Origin: Burkholderiaceae bacterium
Lineage (GTDB): Bacteria > Pseudomonadota > Gammaproteobacteria > Burkholderiales > Burkholderiaceae_C
Length of the DNA: 64,000 nucleotides
Assembly (NCBI GenBank): GCA_017992055.1
Contig: JAGOPK010000003.1
Location: 62,001-126,000, forward strand
Direction: 5' to 3'
Shown here one piece after another: positions 1-10,497 of the stretch (its first letter is position 1; the number at the start of each line of letters is the position of its first letter). Position numbers and translations under genes: made by a program. The notes below the pieces were generated by a model. The model worked only from the letters and a program-made list of their open reading frames with translations, had not been told where the DNA came from and did no database searches.

Positions 1-2
1 TT

Positions 3-878
3 GCCCAGCCGGCGCTCAGCCACCATGTCACCCGGCTGGAGGACGAGGTGGGCAAGCCGCTGCTGCTGCGCAGCTCGCGCGGCGTCACGCCCACCGACCA
101 CGGCGCGGCCCTGTACCAGCATGCCAAGTTCGTGCTGCGCCAGCTGGAGGACTCGGTGGCCGTGGCGCGGCAGGAGCCGGGCGCGCTGACCGGCCGCGTC
201 ACGCTGGGCCTGGGGCCGACCACGGCCTGCATGCTGGGCCTGCCGCTGATGCAGCACCTGGAGCGCCAGCTGCCCGGCGTGGCCCTGCAGGTCATCGAAG
301 GCTCCAGCGGCCAGCTGGAGAGCATGTCGCGCGGCGGCCAGCTCGACCTGGCCATCCTGTTCTCGCCCGCCGCCGCCAGCGAGCTGGTGGTCGAGCCGCT
401 GCTGGACGAGGAGCTGTTCGTGCTGCTGCCGGCCGACAGCGGCCTGCTGCCGCCGGGCCAGACCTCGCTCAGCCTGGCCGAGGTGGCGCGCCTGCCGCTG
501 GCCCTGCCCAGCCTGCGCCATGCGCTGCGCCAGCGGCGCATCGAGCTGGAGTTCAAGCGCGCCGGCCTGAGCCTGCAGCCGGTGGCCGAGATCGACTCGC
601 TGCCCCTGCTGCTGCGCTGGGTGCGCCACCGCGGCTGCGCCACCATCCAGCCACATGCGGCGGTGGACGCGCTGGGCGACGGCCCGCAGGCCTGGCGCTG
701 CCTGTCCATTGCCGACGTGCGCGTGCTGCGGCCCAACTACCTGTATGCGCTGCCGCCGGGCAAGCTGTCGCGTGCCGCCGCGGCGGTGCGCGACGAGCTG
801 CGCGTGGTGATCCGGCAGCTGCAGGCCCAGGGGCGCTGGCTGGGGCTGCAGCTGGCGGGGCAGGGCGCGCCGGATTGA
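3..878 (+). CDS. LysR-family transcriptional regulator, 5'-truncated by window edge
   Basis: The reading frame is already open at base 3 and lacks its start, which lies upstream of the window. The visible N-terminus AQPALSHHVTRLEDEVGKP is the second half of a LysR winged helix-turn-helix. The substrate-binding domain follows, from about GRVTLGLGPTT to the C-terminus. About 291 residues are visible, so only some 30 are missing. It closely resembles the complete LysR protein encoded at 14700-15680: both carry LLLRSSRGV, RVTLGL, AEIDSLPLL and NYLYALPP. The two are paralogues that bracket the block between them. It ends 4 nt before the convergent Liv fusion gene. The family is certain; the effector is unknown. 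Confidence 0.93.
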   Translation, partial: AQPALSHHVTRLEDEVGKPLLLRSSRGVTPTDHGAALYQHAKFVLRQLEDSVAVARQEPGALTGRVTLGLGPTTACMLGLPLMQHLERQLPGVALQVIEGSSGQLESMSRGGQLDLAILFSPAAASELVVEPLLDEELFVLLPADSGLLPPGQTSLSLAEVARLPLALPSLRHALRQRRIELEFKRAGLSLQPVAEIDSLPLLLRWVRHRGCATIQPHAAVDALGDGPQAWRCLSIADVRVLRPNYLYALPPGKLSRAAAAVRDELRVVIRQLQAQGRWLGLQLAGQGAPD

Positions 879-882
879 GCCC

Positions 883-3407
<2,525 letters not shown>

Positions 3408-3411
<4 letters not shown>

Positions 3412-4283
3412 TCGAAGCGCTCTATGCGTTCGCCGAGCAGGCCGCGTGGCCGCAGCATCAGCACCAGGAACATCAGGATGTACATCGAGGCCTCGCCGGC
3501 CGCCGGCAGGAAGTGGATGGTCACGCCGCGCACCACGCCCACCAGCAGCGCGGCCAGCACCACGCCCCAGAAGCTGCCCAGGCCGCCGATGACCACCACC
3601 ACGAAGGCCACGGTCATGATCTCGGTGCCCATGGCCGGGTGCACGATGGTGATGGGCCCGAACAGCGCGCCGCCCAGGGCCGCGCTGGCCACGCCCAGCA
3701 CGACGATGGCGGTCATGTAGGGCTGCAGGCGTATGCCCAGCGCGGCCACCATGTCGGGCCGCTGCACGCCGGCGCGCACCACGCGGCCGAAGGCGGTCTT
3801 GTGCAGCAGCAGCCACAGCGCCGTCATCAGCACGAACACCACGCCCAGCAGGAACAGCCGGTAGCGCGAGAACAGGAACTCGCCGGCCGTGACATTGCCC
3901 TTGAAGGCCGCCGGCATGGACGAGGCCAGCGGCGCCGCGCCCCAGGCCATGCGCAGCGCCTGCTCGGCCACCATCGCCAGGCCGAAGGTGACCAGCAGGC
4001 TGAGGATGGGATCGGCGGTGTAGAAGCGGCGCAGCAGCCAGCGCTCGAAGGCGATGCCCAGCAGGCCCACCAGCACCGGCGACAGCAGCACGCCGGCGCC
4101 CCAGCCCAGGCGCTGGCCCAGTTCCAGCGACAGGTAGGCGCCCAGCGCATAGAAGGCCCCATGCGCCAGGTTGACGATGCCGCCGACGCTGAAGATCAGC
4201 GACAGGCCCAGAGCGAGCAGCAGGTAGTAGCCGCCCAGGACCAGGCCGTTGACGACCTGTTCCAGCAGGAAGACGAATTGCAT
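3408..4283 (-). CDS. livH: Branched-chain amino acid-type ABC transporter permease LivH
   Basis: This is a 291-residue integral membrane protein with the LivH N-terminal pattern (LEQVVNGLVLGGYYLLLALG, then GGIVNLAHGAFYALGAYL) and the conserved C-terminal stretch VVIGGLGSFWGVVLAA. Length and helix pattern match LivH permeases. It pairs with the LivM part of the downstream fusion to form the membrane channel. Its stop overlaps the fusion start by 4 nt, and the binding-protein gene ends 41 nt upstream, so the three form one transport unit. The substrate cannot be read from the permease. The symbol denotes family membership, not proven leucine transport. Confidence 0.92.
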
Positions 4284-4324
4284 GGGGGAGGGGGCGGCCG
4301 CACGGGCGGGCCGCCGCGGTCAGG

Positions 4325-5572
4325 TCACATCTTGCAGGCGTTGTCGGCCTTGGTGGGGGCCAGCAGCTCCAGCGGCTCGTTGGGCCCGGGCACGGCTTCG
4401 CCGAAGGCCAGGAAGTCCTGCTTGTTCTTGGCCTGGCCCTTGGGCTTGACGGTGAACGGATAGGCCTCCTGCATCAGCTGGTGGTCCCAGCTGCGGAAGT
4501 AGCCCTTGCGCGACTTCAGCAGGTCGAACTGGGCCTCGCTCTCGAAGTAGGCGATCAGCTTGTCGGTGTCGGTGCCCTTGGTCTCGCGCAGGGCCTGGGC
4601 CAGGATCTTCAGCGACACATACTCGATCCAGGCATGGTTCTCGGGCAGGCGGTTGTACTTCTTCTGGAAGGCGGCGACGAAGGCCTGGGTGCCCGGGGTC
4701 TTCAGCTCGTGGTGCCACACCGTGGGCCAGATGCCGCCCAGGTTGCCCTCGCCGGCGGCCCAGGCGTCGGCGGTGTTGAGGTTGAAGCCCACCACCGGAT
4801 AGGGCAGGCCGAACTCGGCGTACTGCTTGACGAAGTTGGTGACCTGGTTGCCGCCCAGGTTGGTGGACACCACGTCGGGCCGGGCCTGGCGGATCTTCAG
4901 CAGGAAGGGGCTGAAGTCGGTGAGGTCGGTGGCCACCAGCTCGTCACCGACGCTGGACGCGCCATTTGCGGCATAGAAGGCCTTGGCCACGCGCGCCAGG
5001 TCGTGGCCGAACAGGTAGTCCGAGGTCAGGCTGAAGATCTTCTTGCCCTGCACCAGCTTGTCGCGTAGCAGGGCCTGGCCCACGGCCTTGACCATCACCG
5101 TGACCGGGATGTCCACATGGAAGGTGTAGCGGTTGCAGTCCTTGCCGCGCAGGCTGTCCGAGCGCGCGCCGATGCTGAGGAACAGCTTCTTGTTGCGTGC
5201 CGCCACCTGGGCGATGGTCAGTGCCGAGGCCGAGCTGATCTCACCGCACAGCAGGGCCACGCCGTCGCGCTCGATCATGCGCTGGGCCTTGCTGCTGGCC
5301 ACCTGCGGGTTGACCGAGTCCTCGCTGACCAGCTCCAGCGGCCGGCCGTGGATGCCACCGGCGGCATTGACCTCGTCCACCGCCATCTTGATGCCCTGCA
5401 CCGCGTACTCGCCCAGGGCGCCCAGAAAGCCGGTCAGCGGCGTCAGGTGGCCGATCTTGATGGGCCCGGTCTGGGCCAGCAGCAGGGCCGGCGCGCCCAG
5501 GGCCGAGGCGCCGGCCAGCGCGGTGCCGGCCTGCAGCAGCTGGCGGCGGGTGTTGTCGGTCGGATGGCTCAT
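4325..5572 (-). CDS. Periplasmic substrate-binding protein of Liv-type ABC transporter
   Basis: The protein has 415 residues and belongs to the LivK/Peripla_BP_6 family. The N-terminus RRQLLQAGTALAGASALG, followed by a hydrophobic run ending near LLLAQ, looks like a twin-arginine or Sec signal. The mature part begins TGPIKIGHLTPLTG and has the typical AVDEVNAAGGIHGRPLELV motif. It captures the ligand in the periplasm and delivers it to the permease pair encoded directly downstream. The C-terminus ends in CKM. It sits 25 nt downstream of a Bug gene in the same six-gene run. The family is broad (amino acids, amides, aromatic acids), so the ligand is open. Confidence 0.92.
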   Translation of the reverse strand: MSHPTDNTRRQLLQAGTALAGASALGAPALLLAQTGPIKIGHLTPLTGFLGALGEYAVQGIKMAVDEVNAAGGIHGRPLELVSEDSVNPQVASSKAQRMIERDGVALLCGEISSASALTIAQVAARNKKLFLSIGARSDSLRGKDCNRYTFHVDIPVTVMVKAVGQALLRDKLVQGKKIFSLTSDYLFGHDLARVAKAFYAANGASSVGDELVATDLTDFSPFLLKIRQARPDVVSTNLGGNQVTNFVKQYAEFGLPYPVVGFNLNTADAWAAGEGNLGGIWPTVWHHELKTPGTQAFVAAFQKKYNRLPENHAWIEYVSLKILAQALRETKGTDTDKLIAYFESEAQFDLLKSRKGYFRSWDHQLMQEAYPFTVKPKGQAKNKQDFLAFGEAVPGPNEPLELLAPTKADNACKM

Positions 5573-5597
5573 GGCGGTCTCCTCGTCGTGTTGTGGG

Positions 5598-6569
5598 TCA
5601 TTCCGCTTGAATCTGCGCCGCGCGGATCACGCGGCCCCAGCGCTCGGCCTCGGCGGCATTGCGCCGCGCGGCTTCTTCGGGCGTGCCGCCCAGCGGCAGC
5701 ACGCCCAGGCTTTCCCAGCGCTGGGCCAGGTCGGGCGACTTCAGCGCGGTGTTCAGGTCGGCGTTCAGCCGGCGCAGCAGCTCTGGCGCCAGGCCACGTG
5801 GTGCCGACACCGTGTACCAGGGCTCGGCCGCATAGCCCTTGACGCCGGCCTCGGCGATGGTGGGCACCTCGGGCAGGCTGGGGTTGCGCGCACGGCCGGT
5901 GACGCCCAGGGCCCGCACCTTGCCGGCCCTGATCTGCGGATGGGCGGTCATGATGTTCTCGAACATCAGCTGCACCTGGCCCGACAGCAGATCGGCCATG
6001 GCCGGCGTGCTGCCCTTGTAGGGCACGTGCATCAGCTCGGTGCCGGTCTGGTACTTGAACAGCTCGGTGGCCATGTGGATGGCCGAGCCGTTGCCGGCCG
6101 AGGCATAGGCCAGCCTGCCCGGCTGGGCCTTGGCCAGCGCGATGAACTCGGCCACCGTGCGCGCCGGCACCGAGGGGTGGACGATCAGCACGCCGGCGCT
6201 CTCGGCCACCAGCAGCAGCGGCTGCAGGTCGGTGGCCGGGTCGTACTTCAGCCCCTTGTACATGCTGGCCGCGCCGTTGTGGGCGATGGTGGCCAGCACC
6301 AGGGTGTGGCCATCGGGTGCGCTGCGCGCCACCAGCTCGCCGCCCACATGGCCGCCGGCGCCGGGGCGGTTTTCCACCACCACCGGCTGCTTCCACAGCG
6401 GGCCCAGCTTCTCGGCCACCAGGCGGCCCAGCAGGTCGGCGATGCCGCCGGGCGCATAGGGCACGACCAGGCGCACCGGGCGGCTGGGGAACTCGGCCTG
6501 GGCGGTCTGGGCCCCGGCCAGCAGCGGCGCCCCGCACAGGGCGGCGACAAGGTTTCGGCGTTGCATCAC
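5598..6569 (-). CDS. Bug/TctC-family tripartite tricarboxylate transporter binding protein
   Basis: This is a 323-residue secreted protein. A short signal (about residues 1-25, ending AQTAQA) is followed by the family hallmark FPSRPVRLVVPYAPGG and then VVENRPGAGG. Bug proteins are periplasmic two-domain receptors for carboxylates, usually serving TctAB membrane subunits. No tctA or tctB gene is present here, so this is an orphan receptor that may sense or scavenge. It lies 1 nt from the next Bug gene and 25 nt before the Liv binding protein. Co-transcription with an ABC importer is unusual context. Ligand unknown. Confidence 0.93.
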   Translation of the reverse strand: MMQRRNLVAALCGAPLLAGAQTAQAEFPSRPVRLVVPYAPGGIADLLGRLVAEKLGPLWKQPVVVENRPGAGGHVGGELVARSAPDGHTLVLATIAHNGAASMYKGLKYDPATDLQPLLLVAESAGVLIVHPSVPARTVAEFIALAKAQPGRLAYASAGNGSAIHMATELFKYQTGTELMHVPYKGSTPAMADLLSGQVQLMFENIMTAHPQIRAGKVRALGVTGRARNPSLPEVPTIAEAGVKGYAAEPWYTVSAPRGLAPELLRRLNADLNTALKSPDLAQRWESLGVLPLGGTPEEAARRNAAEAERWGRVIRAAQIQAE

Positions 6570-6570
6570 A

Positions 6571-7545
6571 TCAGTCCAGTTGCAGCTTGGCCGCGGCGAT
6601 CACGCGCGACCACTTCTGGGTCTCGCTGGCGAAGAAGGCCGCGGCCTCGGCCGGGCTGTTGAGAACGGCGCGCACGCCCGAGGCCTCGAACCTGGCGCGC
6701 TGCTCGGGCGTGGCCAGCACGCGCCGCAGGTCCTGCGCGATGCGCTGGGCCAGGGCATCGGGCAGGCTGCGCGGCGCGGCCACGGTCCACCACGAGGTGG
6801 CGGCATAACCGGCCACGCCGGCCTCGGCCAGCGTGGGCAGATCGGGCAGCGTGGGCTCGCGCACCGGGCCGGTGACCGCCAGCGCACGCAGCTTGCCGCT
6901 GCGGATGTGGGTCATGCCCGAGCCGATGTTCTCGAACATCACATCGATCTGGCCGCCGATCAGGTCCACCAGGGCCGGGCCGCTGCCCTTGTAGGGGATG
7001 TGGGCCAGGCGCGCACCGCTGGCCAGCTCGAACAGCGCGGTGACCATGTGCACCGACGAGCCCGGACCGGCGCTGCCATAACGCAGCTTGCCCGGGTTGG
7101 CCTTGGCATCGGCCAGCAGCTCGGCAAAGCTGCGGTAGGGCGACGCCGCCGGCACCACCACCACGTTGGCGGCCTCGGCCAGCACGGTGATGGGCCGCAG
7201 CTCCTCGGCCGGCTTGTAGCTCAGCTTGGTGTAGCTGGCATGGGCGGCATGGATGCCGATGGTGCCCACCATCAGCGTGTGGCCGTCGCCGGGCGCACGC
7301 GCCACCTCGGCCGCGCCGATGTGGCCGCTGGCACCGGCGCGGTTGTCGATCACCAGCGGCTGGCCCCACAGCGCGGCCAGCGGCTCGGCGATCTGCCGGC
7401 CCAGGATGTCGGCGATGCCGGCCGGCGCAAAGGGCACGACCAGGCGCACCGGGCGCGACGGGAAGGTCTGGGCCTGGGCCTGGGCCAAACCCAGGCGTGG
7501 CAGGGCCAGGGCCGTGCCGGCGGCCAGCAACAGGCGGCGCTTCAT
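6571..7545 (-). CDS. Bug/TctC-family binding protein, second copy in the operon
   Basis: The protein has 324 residues with an N-terminal signal (MKRRLLLAAGTALALPRLG, cleaved near AQAQ). FPSRPVRLVVPFAPAG and VIDNRAGASG are the Bug-family motifs. It is a diverged tandem paralogue of the next gene and is separated from it by one base. Its ATG overlaps the stop of the upstream binding-domain gene as ATGA, which argues for coupled translation within the 8438-883 operon. Expected location is the periplasm. The operon contains no TctAB partner. Confidence 0.93.
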   Translation of the reverse strand: MKRRLLLAAGTALALPRLGLAQAQAQTFPSRPVRLVVPFAPAGIADILGRQIAEPLAALWGQPLVIDNRAGASGHIGAAEVARAPGDGHTLMVGTIGIHAAHASYTKLSYKPAEELRPITVLAEAANVVVVPAASPYRSFAELLADAKANPGKLRYGSAGPGSSVHMVTALFELASGARLAHIPYKGSGPALVDLIGGQIDVMFENIGSGMTHIRSGKLRALAVTGPVREPTLPDLPTLAEAGVAGYAATSWWTVAAPRSLPDALAQRIAQDLRRVLATPEQRARFEASGVRAVLNSPAEAAAFFASETQKWSRVIAAAKLQLD

Positions 7546-8438
7546 GTCGGGATCTCCTGCAGCGTGGCCAGCGGCCGCTGCTCATAGGGCCGGTCCCACA
7601 GATGGGCATTGCCGCGGTCGACGATGGCCACCGGCAGCGCTATCTCGGCCGGCACGGCCTCGCCCCGCAGGTGGCGGATCGCGCACTCGGTGGCCAGCGC
7701 CGCCATCTGCATGGCATTGAAGTCGGCCGTGGCCAGCATGCGGCCGTCGCGTATCGCGGCAATGGCCTCTGGGATGGCATTGACACCGACGACGGCCGCC
7801 GTCTGCCCGGCCGCAGCCAGTGCGTCCAGCACGCCGACGGCCATGATGTCGTTGGCCGCCAGCACCGCATCGGCCTGGCCGCCGGCCGCCAGCCAGCCGG
7901 CCACCGCCTGCCGCGCCGGCTCGCGCAGATAGGCGCCGGACAGGCGGCCCACGGTCTGCAGACCGGGGTGGCGCTCCAGCACGGCCTGGAAGGCGGCCAT
8001 GCGCTCGCGGCTGGTCGGCGACTCGGCCGGGCCTTCGACCAGCAGCACACGGCCGTGGCCCTCCAGATGCCGGACCAGATATTCGGCAATGTCCGCGGCC
8101 AGGCGTGCGTCGGACGCGCCCACATGGCTGATGGCCCGGCCCGTGCCCAGCCGGCTGACGAAGCTGAACACCGGGATGCCACGCGCCAGCACCGCGGCCG
8201 TGGCCTCGTTCAGCCGCGTCGGGTGCACCGGCGTGAACACCAGCGCATCGGGCTGCCAGTCCAGGGCCTCGGCCACCAGGGCGATCTGCTGATCGGCATC
8301 GTCGGGCCGCTCGGGCACATAGTGGCGGAGCTCGGCGCCAAAGGGTTGCGCCGCGCGCTCCGCACCCAGCCGGGCCGCAGCGTAGGCCGGGTTGGAACGG
8401 TTCTTGGTGAAGACGGCAAGCCTCATGACGCGGCGCAT
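7542..8438 (-). CDS. Sugar-binding-type (Peripla_BP_4/LacI-core) protein without signal peptide
   Basis: The 298 residues show the type I periplasmic-binding fold used by ribose-binding proteins and LacI cores: LAVFTKNRSNPAY at the N-terminus, then DALVFTPVHPTRLNE, LLVEGPAESPTSRERMAAF, AVLAANDIMAVGVLDAL and a C-terminal RDGRMLATADFNAMQMA. No hydrophobic export signal and no DNA-binding domain precede the fold. It therefore looks cytoplasmic, unlike true periplasmic receptors. A start at 8426 (MRLAVFT) is equally possible. It is the promoter-proximal gene of the operon with two Bug proteins and the Liv importer. Role unknown: perhaps a ligand sensor, or a receptor whose signal was lost. Confidence 0.8.
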   Translation of the reverse strand: MRRVMRLAVFTKNRSNPAYAAARLGAERAAQPFGAELRHYVPERPDDADQQIALVAEALDWQPDALVFTPVHPTRLNEATAAVLARGIPVFSFVSRLGTGRAISHVGASDARLAADIAEYLVRHLEGHGRVLLVEGPAESPTSRERMAAFQAVLERHPGLQTVGRLSGAYLREPARQAVAGWLAAGGQADAVLAANDIMAVGVLDALAAAGQTAAVVGVNAIPEAIAAIRDGRMLATADFNAMQMAALATECAIRHLRGEAVPAEIALPVAIVDRGNAHLWDRPYEQRPLATLQEIPT

Positions 8439-8625
8439 GCTACGGGCCGCCTCCGGGGGCGAAAACTACGGTTTTCTTTCCCCTGCTATAAGCCGCCGCG
8501 ATGGCTGGCCGGCGGTGCCGTCGCCGCTATAAGCCGGCGTGATAGGCCCCCTCGGAAATCTGTAGTTCCGTTGCCGGGTCGGCATTCATAGACTGCGTCG
8601 CGTCCGCTCTTCACTCCCCCACCCG
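8439..8625. promoter_or_regulatory. Divergent promoter region with inverted and direct repeats
   Basis: This 187-bp gap separates the transport operon (minus) from the cupin operon (plus) and must hold both promoters. Seen: a perfect inverted repeat GAAAAC-tacg-GTTTTC at 8461-8476; a 20-bp direct repeat starting GCTATAAGCCG at 8485-8504 and 8526-8545 (16 of 20 identical), spaced 41 bp start to start, about four helical turns. The region is locally AT-richer than the genes. Inferred: operator for one or both flanking LysR paralogues. The hexamer TATAAG in both repeats also occurs, inverted, upstream of the LysR gene at 15680. Confidence 0.6.
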
Positions 8626-9033
8626 ATGACGCCTTCCACCTCCGCGGCAGCGCCGCCGCCATCGCGCCAGGCCTTCGTCAGCGCCATGGCGATGATTCCC
8701 TGGCAGGAGTTCCCCGGCCACTTCGGCGGCGCGCTGTCCAAGGCCCTGGTGCGGCCCGAGACCTGCGGCGCCCAGCGCATGGACTTCCGCATCTCCTGCT
8801 ACCAGCCCATGGCCCATGTGCAGGAGCATGTGCACCAGGTGCAGGAGCAGGCCTACTACGTGCTGCAGGGCGAGGGCCTGCTGACGCTGGACGGACAGCC
8901 GGTGCTGATGCGCCGCGACGACTATGTGTTCGTGCCGCCCGGCGTGCGCCATGCCATCGCCAACCAGGGCACGGGGCCGCTGGTGTTCTTCGTCGTCACG
9001 ACCCCGGTCGAGGACGGCGAGGCGCCGGTCTGA
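8626..9033 (+). CDS. Small cupin-domain protein
   Basis: This is a 135-residue single-domain cupin. Motif 1 is visible as HVQEHVHQVQEQAYYVLQGE, with two histidines and a glutamate as likely metal ligands. Motif 2 is VPPGVRHAIANQG, with the third histidine. Cupins of this size serve as small oxygenases, isomerases or binding proteins. It is the first gene of a five-gene operon, 17 nt before the aldehyde dehydrogenase, so it probably acts on an intermediate of that pathway. The ATG at 8626 follows the divergent promoter region. The exact reaction cannot be predicted. Confidence 0.88.
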   Translation: MTPSTSAAAPPPSRQAFVSAMAMIPWQEFPGHFGGALSKALVRPETCGAQRMDFRISCYQPMAHVQEHVHQVQEQAYYVLQGEGLLTLDGQPVLMRRDDYVFVPPGVRHAIANQGTGPLVFFVVTTPVEDGEAPV

Positions 9034-9050
9034 GGGCGGAGAGGCTCAAC

Positions 9051-10475
9051 ATGCCCCTGTTGCCTGACGCCCGTTTGCTGATCGCCGGCCAGTGGTGCGA
9101 TGGCGTGGCCCGGCGCAGCGCGCTGGACAAGTTCCGCCTCGAACCCTGCACCACCATCCACCTGCCCTCGGCCGAGCAGGTGCACCAGGCCGTGCTGGCG
9201 GCCGATGCCGCCTTTCGCGCCAGCCGGCTGACGCCGCATGAACGCGGCGCCATCCTGGACCGCGCGGCCACGCTGCTGGAATCGCGCAGCGCCGACCTGG
9301 TGCGCGCGCTGCAGCTGGAGGCCGGCTTTCCGGCCAGCGACGGTGCCAACGAGCTGCGGCGTGCGGTCATCACCTTCCGACTGTCGGCCGAGGAGGCGCG
9401 CAACTTCAGCGGCGAGATGGTGCCCATCGAAGGCGCGCCCGGCCAGGCCGGCCGCCTGGGCTTCACGCTGCGCGTGCCGCTGGGCGTGGTGGTGGCGATC
9501 ACGCCGTTCAATGCGCCGCTGAACACGGTGGCCCACAAGGTGGCGCCGGCGCTGGCCGCCGGCAATGCGGTGCTGCTCAAGCCGTCCACGCACACGCCCA
9601 CCGCGGCCAATGTGATGGCCGAATGCCTGATCGCCGCGGGCCTGCCGGCCGGCCTGATCGGCGTGCTGCACGGCGGCGCCGACACCGCCCAGGCCCTGCT
9701 GGACGAGCCGCTGGTGCGCTTTTTCGCCTTCACCGGCAGCACCGAGGTGGGTGAGCAGATCCAGCGCCGGGCCGGGCTGCGGCGCACGCAGATGGAGCTG
9801 GGCTCGATCGCTTTCACCATCGTCGCCGACGATGCCGACCTGGACCGCGCCCTGCCCAAGATCGTCAATGCCGCCTACCGCAAGGCCGGCCAGGTGTGCA
9901 CCTCGATCCAGCTGCTGCTGGTGCAGCGCGGCGTGTTCGATGCCGTGCAGCAGCGCCTGACCGGCATGGTGCAGGCCCTGGCCTGCGGCGACCCGGCCGA
10001 CCCGCAGACCGTGGTCGGCCCGGTGATCAGCGAGGCCGAGGCCCAGCGCATCGAGTCCTGGATCGAGGCCGCGCTGGCCGGTGGCGCGCGCCGCCTGGCC
10101 GGCGGGCCGCGGCGTGGCGCGGTGGTGCCGCCCACGCTGCTGGTGGACGTGCACGAGGGCATGGCCATGGGCTGCCAGGAGGTGTTCGGCCCGGTGATGG
10201 CCCTGCTGCCCTACGACACGCTGGATGAGGCCATCGACCGCGTCAATGCCACGCCCTTCGGCCTGGCCACCGGCCTGTTCACCAACCGGCTGGCCGATGC
10301 GCTGGCCGCCGCGCGCCGGCTGCAGGTGGGCGGCGTGCACATCAACGAGACCTCCAGCTCGCGCGTGGACCTGATGCCCTATGGCGGCAGCAAGCACAGC
10401 GGCTTTGGCCGCGAAGGACCGCACCATGCGGTGCGCGAGATGAGCGAAGAACGCATGGTCACGCTGCTGGCCTGA
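9051..10475 (+). CDS. NAD(P)-dependent aldehyde dehydrogenase
   Basis: The 474 residues match the aldehyde dehydrogenase superfamily length. TPFNAPLNTVAHKVAPALAA and LLKPSTHTP are the cofactor-binding signatures, FTGSTEVG the nucleotide loop, MELGSIAF carries the general-base glutamate, and AGQVCTSIQ carries the catalytic cysteine. It oxidises an aldehyde to an acid or acyl group in the cytoplasm. It lies between a cupin and a ThDP enzyme, so a plausible substrate is an aldehyde released by the ThDP enzyme. The glutamate motif differs from the common LELGGNAP, which fits a specialised subfamily. Confidence 0.93.
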   Translation: MPLLPDARLLIAGQWCDGVARRSALDKFRLEPCTTIHLPSAEQVHQAVLAADAAFRASRLTPHERGAILDRAATLLESRSADLVRALQLEAGFPASDGANELRRAVITFRLSAEEARNFSGEMVPIEGAPGQAGRLGFTLRVPLGVVVAITPFNAPLNTVAHKVAPALAAGNAVLLKPSTHTPTAANVMAECLIAAGLPAGLIGVLHGGADTAQALLDEPLVRFFAFTGSTEVGEQIQRRAGLRRTQMELGSIAFTIVADDADLDRALPKIVNAAYRKAGQVCTSIQLLLVQRGVFDAVQQRLTGMVQALACGDPADPQTVVGPVISEAEAQRIESWIEAALAGGARRLAGGPRRGAVVPPTLLVDVHEGMAMGCQEVFGPVMALLPYDTLDEAIDRVNATPFGLATGLFTNRLADALAAARRLQVGGVHINETSSSRVDLMPYGGSKHSGFGREGPHHAVREMSEERMVTLLA

Positions 10476-10497
10476 GATTGGAAAGAAGGCGATTGCG

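Noticed and set aside
1-189. Short frame-1 open frame at the left edge
   Set aside because: Out of frame with the LysR coding sequence and without recognisable content.
8485-8545. Direct repeats considered as a CRISPR or transposon end
   Set aside because: Only two copies, 21-bp spacer, no cas or transposase gene; a promoter location explains them better.
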